The notes: a model not told the origin generated them from the letters alone. Counted from the first letter of the stretch, positions 26,557-35,311 are shown. The stretch: 64,000 nt of DNA from Devosia sp. MC521 (GCF_014127105.1 NZ_CP059902.1:1273001-1337000), one strand, 5' to 3'. Numbers and translations: made by a program.

Positions 26557-28065
26557 ATGAGTGACATTCAGTCTTTCCGCCAAACCGTCGAATCCTTCAT
26601 CTCTGCTCGTGGGTGGACACCCACCCGTTTCGGCAGAATTGTTGCAGGGGATCCGCTGTTCGTTTTCGATCTGCGCGATGGCCGTGAGCCACGCACCGAA
26701 ACGCGCGCGCGTATTCTCAAGGCGATGGCGGAATTCGGCGAAGCTGACCGCCAAGCACCACTACGCATTGGCGTAGCTGGCCTTGGCAATGTGGGTGCGA
26801 CCTTGGTTCGTATCCTGCAAAAAGACGGCACCGAACTCACGCGAAAACTTGGTCGACAGCTCGAAGTTGTTGCTGTTGCCGCGCGCTCGCGTTCCCGAGA
26901 TCGCGGCATTGATATTTCTAACATAGAGTGGTTCGACGATCCGGTCGCCTTGGCGAAATGGGATGGCATCGATCTCTTTGTAGAACTCATCGGCGGCGAA
27001 GATGGCCCCGCCTATGCAGCCGTTAAAGCTGCTCTCGAAATCGGCCGTCCGGTCGTCACTGCAAACAAGGCCCTTCTTGCCAAGCATGGCGTGGGCCTTG
27101 CTAAGATCGCCGAAGAATCCGGCGCGCAGCTCGGCTTTGAAGCCGCCGTTGCGGGCGGTATTCCGGTCATCAAAACCCTGCGCGAAGGTCTCGGCTCCGC
27201 TCGTATCGCCAAGGTCTTTGGCATTATGAACGGCACCTGCAATTACATCCTGACCCGCATGGGCAACGAAGGCATTTCCTTCGCCGATTGCTTGAAGGAT
27301 GCGCAGGCCCTTGGCTATGCCGAGTCCGACCCGACCTTCGATGTTGAAGGGTTTGACACCGCGCACAAGCTTTCGATCCTCGCGACTCTTTGCTTCGGCT
27401 ATGAGATTGCGCCGGACAAGATGCGCATCGAAGGCATCTCCAACATCACCCAGCACGACATTCAGGTCGCGCAGGACCTTGGTTATAAAATCAAGCTCCT
27501 CGGCATTGCTGAGCGCACCGAGAACGGCGTTGAACAGCGCGTTCACCCGACATTCGTGCCCAAGGGCAGCGCCATTGCTGGCGTAGATGGCGTGATGAAC
27601 GCCGTCGCGCTCGAAACCGACCACGTGCACGAACTGCTCCTCGCAGGTCCAGGCGCAGGTGGTCCTCCGACTGCGTCTTCGGTTCTTTCGGATATTCTAG
27701 ATATTGCCCGTGGCACCCGCGTGCCGCCTCTGGGCGTGCCAAGCGACGAGCTACTTCCCTATGTTGAGGCGCCATCGCTTCCTCATGCAGGTGGGTTCTA
27801 CGTTCGCCTTGCCGCTAAGGATGTTGCTGGGGCTTTGGCAGCCATTACCGCACGCATGGGTGAAAAGGGAATTTCTATCGATTCTGTCATCCAGCGGTCT
27901 GATCTTGGTGCTAAGGCAGTCGCTCCGGATGGGTCACCAACCCGTACCGTTGTGATGATTACCCAACAGACTTTGGAATCATCCGTGCGAGAAGCGCTTG
28001 CGCTCATCGCAGCAGATGGGTTCATAGTCGGGAAAGCACAACTGATCCGCATCGAAAAGCTCTGA
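26557..28065 (+). CDS. hom: homoserine dehydrogenase with N-terminal HTH-like extension
   Basis: 502 residues from ATG 26557 (other in-frame starts: 26545, 26539, TTG 26518). Residues about 68 to the end are a normal homoserine dehydrogenase: Rossmann motif GVAGLGNVGATLV, then ELIGGEDGPAYAAVKAAL, TANKALLAKHG, GIMNGTCNYILTRM, and a C-terminal ACT domain. It makes homoserine for Thr and Met. The first ~65 residues are extra and carry RGWTPTRFGRIVAGDP...FDLRDGREPRTETRARIL. That matches a small alphaproteobacterial helix-turn-helix-like family that normally stands alone. An ATG at 26725 could yield a conventional Hom, but AAGG is only 2 nt before it. glpX follows. Confidence 0.93.
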   Translation: MSDIQSFRQTVESFISARGWTPTRFGRIVAGDPLFVFDLRDGREPRTETRARILKAMAEFGEADRQAPLRIGVAGLGNVGATLVRILQKDGTELTRKLGRQLEVVAVAARSRSRDRGIDISNIEWFDDPVALAKWDGIDLFVELIGGEDGPAYAAVKAALEIGRPVVTANKALLAKHGVGLAKIAEESGAQLGFEAAVAGGIPVIKTLREGLGSARIAKVFGIMNGTCNYILTRMGNEGISFADCLKDAQALGYAESDPTFDVEGFDTAHKLSILATLCFGYEIAPDKMRIEGISNITQHDIQVAQDLGYKIKLLGIAERTENGVEQRVHPTFVPKGSAIAGVDGVMNAVALETDHVHELLLAGPGAGGPPTASSVLSDILDIARGTRVPPLGVPSDELLPYVEAPSLPHAGGFYVRLAAKDVAGALAAITARMGEKGISIDSVIQRSDLGAKAVAPDGSPTRTVVMITQQTLESSVREALALIAADGFIVGKAQLIRIEKL

Positions 28066-28103
28066 CCTTACCGGTCTGGGCCTAGTGCTCGGAGGGGGAC
28101 GGC

Positions 28104-29090
28104 ATGAAGCTGAGTAAAGTCGACCAGGACAGAAACGCAACCAAGCTGCATCGCTGGCTGACGCTGGAAATGGTCCGCGTCACCGAGCGGGCCGCAATTG
28201 CTGCCGCTGAATGGCGCGGCAAGGGCAATGAGAAGGCCGCTGACGAAGCGGCTGTCTCAGCCATGGTGACCGAACTCAACCGCGTTCAAATCTCCGGTAA
28301 CATCGTTATTGGCGAAGGCGAACAGTTCGAATGTGACGATCTCTACGTCGGTCAGACAGTCGGCTTGGGCGAGGGGCCCGAAGTCGATATTGCTGTCGAT
28401 CCGCTCGAAGGCGTCACCCTCTGCGCCAAGAACCAGCCTGACTCGATCGTCGTACTGGCCATGGCCGAACGAGGCGGTCTGCTCAACGTTGCTCGCAACG
28501 TCTACATGCACAAGATCGCCATTGGTGCTGGCTACCCGGCCGGAACGGTTCACATTGATTGGACCGCCACTGAAAACGTCACTTCGCTCGCGAAGGCCAA
28601 AGGCGTTCCGGTAAGTGAAATCACCGCTATCGTGCTCGATCGTCCCCGTCACGCCGCTCTCATCGAAGAGCTGCGCAGCGCTGGTGTTTCCGTAAAACTC
28701 CTCAGCGACGGCGACATCGCTGGCGTTATCCACGCGGTGAACACTGAAGATACCGGCGTCGACATCTACCTCGGCTCCGGCGGCGCGCCTGAGGGCGTTC
28801 TGGCGGCCGCAGCACTGCGCTGCATTGGCGGGCAGATGCAGGGCAAGCTCATTCTCGACACGCCCGACAAGCGTAAGCGCGCGCATGAAATGGGCATTAC
28901 CGATCCAAACCGCGTCTACGATGTTTCCGAGCTCGCCTCGGGCGATGTTTTGTTCTCGGCAACTGGCGTCACCGATGGTTCGCTCGTCGATGGCGTCCGC
29001 CTCCGCCGCACGACAATCGAAACCTCCACCGTTGTCATGCGCTCCTGGAGCCAAACCACTCGCTGGATCAAAGCCCGCCACGCAAGGTGA
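28104..29090 (+). CDS. glpX: class II fructose-1,6-bisphosphatase
   Basis: 328 residues. Gluconeogenic phosphatase of the GlpX type (lithium-sensitive phosphatase superfamily). Metal and phosphate sites are visible in GEGEQFECDDLYVG, DPLEGVTLCAKNQPDS and YLGSGGAPEGVLAAAA. It follows hom by 38 nt, the standard Hyphomicrobiales order hom-glpX-recJ. The start ATG 28104 has a GGAGGGGG run upstream. Confidence 0.94.
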   Translation: MKLSKVDQDRNATKLHRWLTLEMVRVTERAAIAAAEWRGKGNEKAADEAAVSAMVTELNRVQISGNIVIGEGEQFECDDLYVGQTVGLGEGPEVDIAVDPLEGVTLCAKNQPDSIVVLAMAERGGLLNVARNVYMHKIAIGAGYPAGTVHIDWTATENVTSLAKAKGVPVSEITAIVLDRPRHAALIEELRSAGVSVKLLSDGDIAGVIHAVNTEDTGVDIYLGSGGAPEGVLAAAALRCIGGQMQGKLILDTPDKRKRAHEMGITDPNRVYDVSELASGDVLFSATGVTDGSLVDGVRLRRTTIETSTVVMRSWSQTTRWIKARHAR

Positions 29091-29100
29091 CGGCTATGCC

Positions 29101-29391
29101 TTACGCCCTTGCCGCTGCATCTATTTTAGACATCGTGTCCTCGGTGGCGTTCCAGAGGGTTAAATATTCGGGCCTTAGCAAATATCGGCCGCCGCCGGTG
29201 AGCTCATGCCTTATGCCGTAGTAGAGGTCTTGCGCGAGAGCGTAGCATTCAAACCAGTTTGCGTCCTCATTCGGGTCAACTGATAGTCGTCCGTTTCGGT
29301 CTAGTCGGCGCCTGGGCAGCGATCTGACCAATTTTTCGCCGGAAGCCGCGTACTGTTTGGTAATGTTGGATAGAGCTGCGCTGACACTCAT
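29101..29391 (-). CDS. small protein of unknown function
   Basis: 96 residues on the strand opposite its neighbours, with AAGG 7 nt before the ATG. The N-terminal half is helical and basic (GEKLVRSLPRRRLDRNG) and the C-terminal half aromatic-rich (NWFECYALAQDLYYGIRH, YLLRPEYLTLW). No domain recognised. It converges on glpX and diverges from recJ, an insertion in an otherwise conserved order. Confidence 0.55.
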   Translation of the reverse strand: MSVSAALSNITKQYAASGEKLVRSLPRRRLDRNGRLSVDPNEDANWFECYALAQDLYYGIRHELTGGGRYLLRPEYLTLWNATEDTMSKIDAAARA

Positions 29392-29507
29392 GTTGCGCCT
29401 TTCGTTCGTGAATTTCGAACATAGGGAGTGCTATTATGCATTTCAAGGGTGCTAATGAAAGCTTCATCCCTCTCGACCGCGCGACCAAAATCGCCTAACC
29501 CTGCCTC

Positions 29508-31298
29508 ATGCAAGAAGCTCCGCGCCATTTCCTCGACGTCACCTCCTCCATCACCGGTCGTGCATGGGTGGATCGTTTGGACACAGCGACAGGGCGCATC
29601 GCGGCCGCGATTTCCCAGCGCTCTGAACTGCCCGATATTCTGGCGCGCATCATTGCCGGGCGCGGGATTGGCATCGAGGAAGCAGCGACTTACCTAGAGC
29701 CCACCATTCGCAATCTCATGCCCGATCCGTCCACCCTCACGGCGATGGACGAACTGGCCGAGCGCATTGCCAAAGCCGTCGCCGACAATGAAAACGTCGC
29801 GCTCTTTGGTGACTATGACGTCGATGGCGCGTGCTCCTGTGCGCTGATGGCGCGCTTCCTGCATCACTTCGGGCTCAACCCGCAGGTTCACATCCCCGAT
29901 CGCATCTTTGAAGGCTATGGCCCCAACATCGGCGCGATGGATAAGCTCATCGACGGTGGCGCAACGCTCATCATCACGCTCGACTGCGGCACCACCAGCG
30001 AAAAGCCAATCGCCCATGCGCGCGAGCGCGGCGCCGATGTTCTGGTGATCGACCACCATTTGGCCGACCACGCTCTGCCAAATGCCAATGCGCTGGTGAA
30101 CCCAAATCGGCCCGATGATATCTCGGGCCTTGGCCACCTCTGCGCCGCAGGCGTAACCTTTATGGTTCTGGTCGCGGTCAATCGTGTGCTGCGCAATCGC
30201 GGCGACTCAGGCCTCCCAGACCTGATGAAATTGCTCGATCTTGTGGCACTAGCGACTGTTTGCGATGTCGTGCCTTTGGTCGGGCTCAATCGCGCCTTTG
30301 TCCTTCGCGGTCTCGAAGTTGCGCGCAAGGGCGAGAAGCCCGGCATGCAGGCGCTTAGCTTAGCCGCTCGCCTCAATGGTCCCCTTAACCCGTATCACCT
30401 TGGTTTCCTTTTGGGGCCGCGCATCAACGCTGGCGGTCGCATCGGCGATGCCGCTTTGGGCACCAAGCTCCTCACCATTGATGATGAGCAGCAGGCGATG
30501 GTCATTGCGGCCAAACTCGATGAACTCAACACCGAGCGTCAGCGCATTGAAGTTGAGGCCGTCGAAGAAGCCTACGCCACTGCCGAGCTTGAAATCGCCG
30601 GCGGTGAGGGGCCTCCGCTTCTGGTTCTGGCTTCGGCAAAGTGGCACCCTGGCGTTGTCGGGCTCGTCGCTGCGCGCCTCAAAGAGCGTTTTGATCGGCC
30701 CGCCTTTGCCATTGCCATCAATCCGGATGGGACCGGCACGGGCTCGGGCCGCTCGGTTCCGGGCGTGGATCTCGGTAGCGCGGTTATCGCTGCTGTGGAC
30801 GCCGGCATTCTGCCCAAAGGCGGTGGCCATGCGTTGGCGGCAGGCGTCACCATCAAGGAAGGCGACCTCGGCGTCTTCCGCGCCTTTATGGCTGATCGTC
30901 TTGAGGCCAGCGTGCGCACGGCGCGCGCCGCTTCCGCGCTCAAAATTGACGCTGCGCTCACGGCCCGTGGGGCAACAGTTGATCTTCTGCACAAAATCGA
31001 AAAAGCCGGGCCTTATGGCTCTGGCAACCCAAATCCGGTCTTCGTCTTTCCGGCGCACCGCGCGCGCTATCCGCAAGTTGTGGGCAAGGGCGGTCACGTC
31101 AGTTTCACCCTCACCTCCGACGATGGTGCCAAGCTCAAAGCCATCGCCTTCCGCGCGGCGGGCACACCAATTGGGGACACGCTTTTGCGTGAGGCCGATC
31201 AGCCATTCCACTTCGCTGGCAGCCTCTCGCTCGATCATTACCACGGCCGCGAGCAAGCTCAGCTTCGCCTTACAGATATTGCTCGTCCCGGCCGCTAA
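29508..31298 (+). CDS. recJ: single-stranded-DNA-specific exonuclease RecJ
   Basis: 596 residues. 5'-3' ssDNA exonuclease of recombination and mismatch repair. DHH-family motifs: ALFGDYDVDGACS (motif I-II), TLDCGTTS, VIDHHLADHALP (DHH), then the DHHA1 domain with GSGRSVPGVDLG and KGGGHALAAGV. The C-terminal OB fold is present. Length is standard. Start codon is ATG with little Shine-Dalgarno; a 20-codon frame with its own site lies just upstream (29436-29498). Confidence 0.95.
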   Translation: MQEAPRHFLDVTSSITGRAWVDRLDTATGRIAAAISQRSELPDILARIIAGRGIGIEEAATYLEPTIRNLMPDPSTLTAMDELAERIAKAVADNENVALFGDYDVDGACSCALMARFLHHFGLNPQVHIPDRIFEGYGPNIGAMDKLIDGGATLIITLDCGTTSEKPIAHARERGADVLVIDHHLADHALPNANALVNPNRPDDISGLGHLCAAGVTFMVLVAVNRVLRNRGDSGLPDLMKLLDLVALATVCDVVPLVGLNRAFVLRGLEVARKGEKPGMQALSLAARLNGPLNPYHLGFLLGPRINAGGRIGDAALGTKLLTIDDEQQAMVIAAKLDELNTERQRIEVEAVEEAYATAELEIAGGEGPPLLVLASAKWHPGVVGLVAARLKERFDRPAFAIAINPDGTGTGSGRSVPGVDLGSAVIAAVDAGILPKGGGHALAAGVTIKEGDLGVFRAFMADRLEASVRTARAASALKIDAALTARGATVDLLHKIEKAGPYGSGNPNPVFVFPAHRARYPQVVGKGGHVSFTLTSDDGAKLKAIAFRAAGTPIGDTLLREADQPFHFAGSLSLDHYHGREQAQLRLTDIARPGR

Positions 31299-31463
31299 AG
31301 CGGTGATCTGGGAACTGCCCGCTTGCGTATCCATTTGCAGTGAATAAACTAAGCGCTGACCTGTAGTGCGCCCAAGGGCGAGCAACACTTCGGGTGCCTG
31401 CGCTTAGATGTCTCGGCGACGGCCATGAGCCATCGCCTTTTTGGATGGTAGGACGACACGGCA

Positions 31464-32699
31464 ATGAGCAAGACAGCTGTCAATAATTCCAACGGCGGCG
31501 CGTCTTTGTGGGCGCATTTTTCGTCTTGGTTGGTCGCGCAGATTGGCGTTTCTCTAATCGGCAATCCGCGCCATGGTTCCCTAACGGTTGTGTTTCCCGA
31601 TGGTCGCAGTCGGACTGTCGGGCAGGGGAATGCTGGTGGCCATGCCACGCTTCGCCTGAACAATTTTAAGGTCCTTAAAGAAGCCAGTCAGCGCGGCACT
31701 GTTGGCTTTGCAGCCGCCTATATGAATGGGGATATTGAAGCGGATGACCTCACGCAGGTGTTTCGCTTCTTCCTGCAAAACCGCGACATGTTCGATAATG
31801 CCAACAAGGGGTTCTTTAAGAAGGCCGCTGGCGATTTGCACTATCACCTTTCGCGCCGGAACACGCTTGAGGGCTCCAAGAAAAACATCTCCGAGCACTA
31901 CGATCTCGGCAATGACTTCTACGGGCAGTGGCTCGACCCTTCGATGACCTACTCGTCAGCGCTCTTCAGTTCCGGTGACCAAAGCCTTGAAGAGGCGCAG
32001 CTGGCAAAATATCGCCGCGTTGCCGATATGGCAGGCGTCACGGAGGGGAGCAGCATTCTCGAGATCGGTTGCGGCTGGGGCGGGTTCGCTGAAACGGTCA
32101 CGCGAGACTATAAGGCCCATCTGCGCGGCATCACCCTGTCTGCGGAACAGCTCAAATTCGCCAAAGAACGCCTCGCCCGCCAAGGGCTGGATGATCTCGG
32201 CACTCTCGTCTTTGAGGACTATCGCCATACGCAGGGGCAGTTTGACCACATCTGTTCCATCGAAATGATCGAAGCCGTCGGCGAAGACAATTGGCCAAGC
32301 TATTTCAAAACCCTGAATGACCGTCTCAAGCCCGGCGGCACCGCCGCCATCCAAGCGATCACGATCCGGGAAGAGGATTTTGAGGCCTATAGAAGTGGCC
32401 CTGATTTCATTCAGCGTTACATCTTCCCGGGCGGCATGCTGCTGACCAAGTCGGCGATGAAGGAATTTGGCGAGCGCCACGGCCTCGTGCTCGAAAACAC
32501 ATCGCTCTTCGGGCTGTCCTATGCGCGCACGCTAAAACTCTGGCGTGAGCGCTTCCTGGAGCGTTGGCCCATGATCGCGCCGCTAGGCTATGACGAGCAC
32601 TTCAAGCGCAAATGGGTCTATTATCTGAGCTATTGCGAAGCGGGTTTTGCTGAGGGCGCTATCGACGTCGGTATCTATCAATACAGAAAGCCCGAGTAA
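31464..32699 (+). CDS. cfa: cyclopropane-fatty-acyl-phospholipid synthase
   Basis: 411 residues. Transfers a methylene group from SAM to cis double bonds of membrane phospholipids. Characteristic motifs: ISEHYDLGNDFYGQWLD, SMTYSSALF, the SAM loop EIGCGWGGFAE, ICSIEMIEAVGE with the bicarbonate-binding Glu, and YIFPGGMLLT. Near-standard length for CFA synthases. The terminator hairpin begins inside the last codons. Confidence 0.94.
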   Translation: MSKTAVNNSNGGASLWAHFSSWLVAQIGVSLIGNPRHGSLTVVFPDGRSRTVGQGNAGGHATLRLNNFKVLKEASQRGTVGFAAAYMNGDIEADDLTQVFRFFLQNRDMFDNANKGFFKKAAGDLHYHLSRRNTLEGSKKNISEHYDLGNDFYGQWLDPSMTYSSALFSSGDQSLEEAQLAKYRRVADMAGVTEGSSILEIGCGWGGFAETVTRDYKAHLRGITLSAEQLKFAKERLARQGLDDLGTLVFEDYRHTQGQFDHICSIEMIEAVGEDNWPSYFKTLNDRLKPGGTAAIQAITIREEDFEAYRSGPDFIQRYIFPGGMLLTKSAMKEFGERHGLVLENTSLFGLSYARTLKLWRERFLERWPMIAPLGYDEHFKRKWVYYLSYCEAGFAEGAIDVGIYQYRKPE

Positions 32700-32711
32700 T
32701 TTCGGGCTTTT
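32687..32711 (+). terminator. intrinsic terminator overlapping the cfa stop
   Basis: AAAGCCCGA - GTAATT - TCGGGCTTTT. The left arm encodes the last codons of cfa and the stop codon lies in the loop. Confidence 0.85.
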
Positions 32712-32802
32712 CGCCAACGGTTTGACAAAGCTGTCTAAATGGCCATGATGGGGCCATGAACGGGACGATCTGCATAACCCGATTGTTGGGACACGGTCTT
32801 CG

Positions 32803-32860
32803 CCAGGCACTTTAGTAGCCTGGTGTTGCTACCTGCCGTAATGGCAAGAGCGGCACCAGG
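32803..32860 (+). other. candidate structured leader with alternative hairpins
   Basis: CCAGGC (32803-32808) can pair with GCCTGG (32818-32823). CCTGGTG (32819-32825), which overlaps that second arm, can instead pair with CACCAGG (32854-32860), enclosing TGCC/GGCA. The two helices exclude each other. The structure is about 90 nt before the first gene of the small Rnk operon. No known riboswitch was recognised. Confidence 0.35.
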
Positions 32861-32948
32861 ATAACCTCAGTGTTCCCCTCTCTCACATTTTGAACGCTTT
32901 AGCCGGATGCTTTCTGCATCGGGTCTATTTGCGCATGAGATCCTGTCG

Positions 32949-33170
32949 ATGACCTATAAGTATTCAGTCACCCTCCCTATCCTTGGCAGCCACAAGCTGA
33001 GCCGTTTCAAGGCTTGGGCCGATGCTCACATGCCGGAGCTCGATTACAATCTTCCACCACAAACGCCGATCAAGACGGAGACGATGACCATCCGTCTGCG
33101 CTCGCTGGAAGACCGTCAGACACTGTTGCAGAACATCTCGCGAAGGTCGCTCGACGGCTCGGAGAAATGA
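32949..33170 (+). CDS. small protein of unknown function (Rnk operon, gene 1)
   Basis: 73 residues from ATG 32949 (MTYKYSVTLP); an in-frame ATG at 32907 would add 14 residues. It alternates a short beta-like start (YKYSVTLPILGSHKLSRF) with a polar, charged second half. No family recognised. Its TGA is followed directly by the next ATG, and the third gene overlaps the second by 4 nt, so the three are almost surely one translationally coupled operon. Confidence 0.65.
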   Translation: MTYKYSVTLPILGSHKLSRFKAWADAHMPELDYNLPPQTPIKTETMTIRLRSLEDRQTLLQNISRRSLDGSEK

Positions 33171-33353
33171 ATGCAGGTTCTCCGCTATTGTCGATCCTGT
33201 TCAGGACCGAGGCCACGGGCAGCTAATCGCTGCCCGTGGTGCCTGCGCGATTTCGATAAGCCCCCTGCGGCACCAGAACACTTATTTACCACCTTTGACC
33301 GAGCATCGAAAATTCCATCGACCGCCTTGTCCCTCAAGGAGACCGGAAAATGA
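33171..33353 (+). CDS. small zinc-ribbon-like protein (Rnk operon, gene 2)
   Basis: 60 residues. Two Cys pairs, CRSC near residue 8 and CPWC near residue 21, form a short treble-clef or zinc-ribbon pattern; the rest is unstructured. GGAG of the upstream gene's end lies 7 nt before the ATG. Such pairs usually bind zinc for nucleic-acid or protein contact. The exact family is unknown. Confidence 0.6.
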   Translation: MQVLRYCRSCSGPRPRAANRCPWCLRDFDKPPAAPEHLFTTFDRASKIPSTALSLKETGK

Positions 33354-33802
33354 CGACCATTTCTTTGTCTGATTGGATGCCTTCGCCAGAGCTCCTCATT
33401 GGCGAGCAGGATCATAAGCGCCTGACGGTGGCAGCTCTGACCGAAGTTGGACAAACCGCCGAGCGCATGGACTTTCTACTCTATGAGCTTGATCGGGCAA
33501 GCATTATTGCCGATGCGTTCTTGCCGCGAGATGTCGTGCGGATTGGCAGCTTGGTCAAATATGTTCTGCTGCCGGGCGAAGAGCGTTGCGCCAAGCTGGT
33601 CATGCCGGAAGAGGCGCAATTGGGCGGTACATACCGCCTATCGGTGACTTCGGCAGAGGGCGCGGCCCTTCTCGGCTTGCGGCCGGGCCATGTCATGAGC
33701 TGGGTTGAAGGGGCGGATCAGGCCGTGCGGCGCATTAAAGTGCTTAGCGTGTCAAACCCAGACACCACCGACACAGATCCATCTGGCCCCACGGCAGCCT
33801 AA
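33350..33802 (+). CDS. rnk: Rnk/GreA-family protein (nucleoside diphosphate kinase regulator-like)
   Basis: 150 residues. The N-terminal helix pair (EQDHKRLTVAAL...LLYELDRASII) and the C-terminal GreA/B-like FKBP fold (DVVRIGSLVKYVLL, TSAEGAALLGLRPGHVMSW) match the Rnk group, which binds RNA polymerase near the secondary channel. AAGGAG is 8 nt before the ATG. It is the last gene of a three-gene operon with a zinc-ribbon peptide. A role in nucleotide-pool or transcription control is inferred from family only. Confidence 0.82.
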   Translation: MTTISLSDWMPSPELLIGEQDHKRLTVAALTEVGQTAERMDFLLYELDRASIIADAFLPRDVVRIGSLVKYVLLPGEERCAKLVMPEEAQLGGTYRLSVTSAEGAALLGLRPGHVMSWVEGADQAVRRIKVLSVSNPDTTDTDPSGPTAA

Positions 33803-33809
33803 AAACCAC

Positions 33810-33837
33810 TGGCAGTCTCTGTTCGCAGGGGCTGCCA
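33810..33837 (+). terminator. stem-loop after rnk
   Basis: A 12-bp stem with two G-U pairs (TGGCAGTCTCTG / CAGGGGCTGCCA) is capped by TTCG. There is no T tract after it, so it may act as a 3'-end protector or weak terminator. Confidence 0.5.
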
Positions 33838-33936
33838 ATTCGAACGGAAAATACACAGCGGACTTGCGTCTGCTTGAACTATAACAGTGTGGGGGAGGAG
33901 AGATCGTCCACCGTTGTAAGGAAAACAGGTGGAAAG

Positions 33937-34011
33937 TGGTACGCCCTAGGGGAATCGAACCCCTCTCTGCACCGTGAAAGGGTGCCGTCCTAACCGATAG
34001 ACGAAGGGCGC
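33937..34011 (-). tRNA. tRNA-Glu (anticodon TTC)
   Basis: On the minus strand the acceptor GCGCCCT pairs with AGGGCGT (G-T at the first pair). The anticodon stem GCACC/GGTGC closes the loop CTTTCAC with TTC. The T-loop is GTTCGATTC. CCA is encoded. It decodes GAA/GAG. Confidence 0.95.
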
Positions 34012-34093
34012 ATCAGTTCGATGAAGCTCGTATAGATGGAGGTTGCGGCTTGCGCAACCCCGAGCGCGAAGAAAAATGCAAACCTGTTAGTTT

Positions 34094-34600
34094 TCAACAG
34101 CCTGAGAAGGTAACAGGGCCGCGATAACCGCGTGGACGATCGCGAACGTCGACGTGGATGAAGTTCCGGCCCGGATAGCAACCTAAGCCGCCAACACTGG
34201 GAAGATTGCGTGCGAAGGCGATGAGCTGGTCCTTCGGAACACCCGGTATGTAGAAGTCCGCCGCCATGCACTTGGTGTGGAACGAGTTGGAGGCACCGCC
34301 AGCCGCATTGTTATGCGCAGTGTCGCGATAGCCCGACTGCATGACCACCTTCTTGCCAAAGCGACCTTCAAACTCCCAGATGACAAATCGGAGTTTTGGA
34401 GAAATGCAGAAGGCATTCACCTGCTTTGACGCGACGTAGGTGCCCCAGTCTTGGCGCACGCCACTGTAGCCAGATCCTGAACCGCTCGCGAATAGAGCCA
34501 TTGGCAAGCAGCCCGCCAAAACAGTGGCGGTGGTGATGATAGCGGCGAGTGAGCGTGCGATAGGGGGCATGAGCGATTTCCACGGGGCCGGTGTCGTCAT
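34094..34600 (-). CDS. DUF882 / M15-type murein peptidase-like lipoprotein
   Basis: 168 residues. Lipobox TVLAGC follows a hydrophobic stretch, so it is a probable envelope lipoprotein; a second ATG at residue 11 (34570) has GGAAA upstream and may be the true start. The catalytic domain resembles peptidase M15 of the YcbK group: SGYRDTAHN, SFHTKCMAADFYIPG (zinc His and Asp) and FIHVDVRDRPR (zinc His). These proteins trim peptidoglycan cross-links. All three metal residues are present. Confidence 0.85.
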   Translation of the reverse strand: MTTPAPWKSLMPPIARSLAAIITTATVLAGCLPMALFASGSGSGYSGVRQDWGTYVASKQVNAFCISPKLRFVIWEFEGRFGKKVVMQSGYRDTAHNNAAGGASNSFHTKCMAADFYIPGVPKDQLIAFARNLPSVGGLGCYPGRNFIHVDVRDRPRGYRGPVTFSGC

Positions 34601-34709
34601 TGCGCAACAGGCAAGTGGCCGGTGAGATAATCGCTAAAATTAGAGATGTTTCGCTAACCACCCGCTAACTGGAAAGGTTAGCGAAACATGAATTCGCTCT
34701 AAACGCTGT

Positions 34710-35138
34710 TTACCAGCTGCCGGTGTTCGGCATCGAGAGCCATGGCTCTTGTGGTTCAAGGGTGCCGTCTTGGATCAGTTCAACGGAAATGCCGTCTGGC
34801 GACCGAACGAAGGCCATGTGCCCGTCGCGTGGTGGGCGGTTGATGACGACGCCCATGTCCTGCAAATGCTGGCACAGGGCATAGATGTCCTTAACGCGGT
34901 AGGCGAGGTGGCCGAAGTTGCGTCCACCTGTGTACTCTTCTGGGTCCCAATTATAGGTGAGTTCGACTTCTCCGCCCTCATCGCCCGGGGCGCGGAGGAA
35001 GATCAGTGTGAATCGACCTTTTTCGCTCTCGCGGCGGCGCACCTCTTCAAGGCCGAGGCCTTCACAGTAAAACCGCAGGCTTTCTTCGATATTGGTGACG
35101 CGCACCATCGTGTGTAGATACTTCAAGACATCCTCCAA
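34710..35138 (-). CDS. gloA: lactoylglutathione lyase (glyoxalase I)
   Basis: 142 residues, a VOC-fold metalloenzyme that isomerises the methylglyoxal-glutathione hemithioacetal. The four metal ligands are in YLHTMVRV (His), GEVELTYNW (Glu), NFGHLAYRV (His) and GISVELIQ (Glu). The short form without the zinc-type insertion suggests the nickel class. It is a single gene. Confidence 0.94.
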   Translation of the reverse strand: MEDVLKYLHTMVRVTNIEESLRFYCEGLGLEEVRRRESEKGRFTLIFLRAPGDEGGEVELTYNWDPEEYTGGRNFGHLAYRVKDIYALCQHLQDMGVVINRPPRDGHMAFVRSPDGISVELIQDGTLEPQEPWLSMPNTGSW

Positions 35139-35311
35139 TCGGACGAAATTCCCTCTGGGCTACCAAGTCACTGGCAATTCGACAATGCGTTCACGGCATA
35201 TGTCGACAAATCAGCAAGAACTTCTTAACTTCTGACACTGAATCGGACAGACTGATTTGGTCTAGTGGTTGAGTACCCGCGTAAGCGGACGTGTAAAAGG
35301 GCTGAGGGGTC

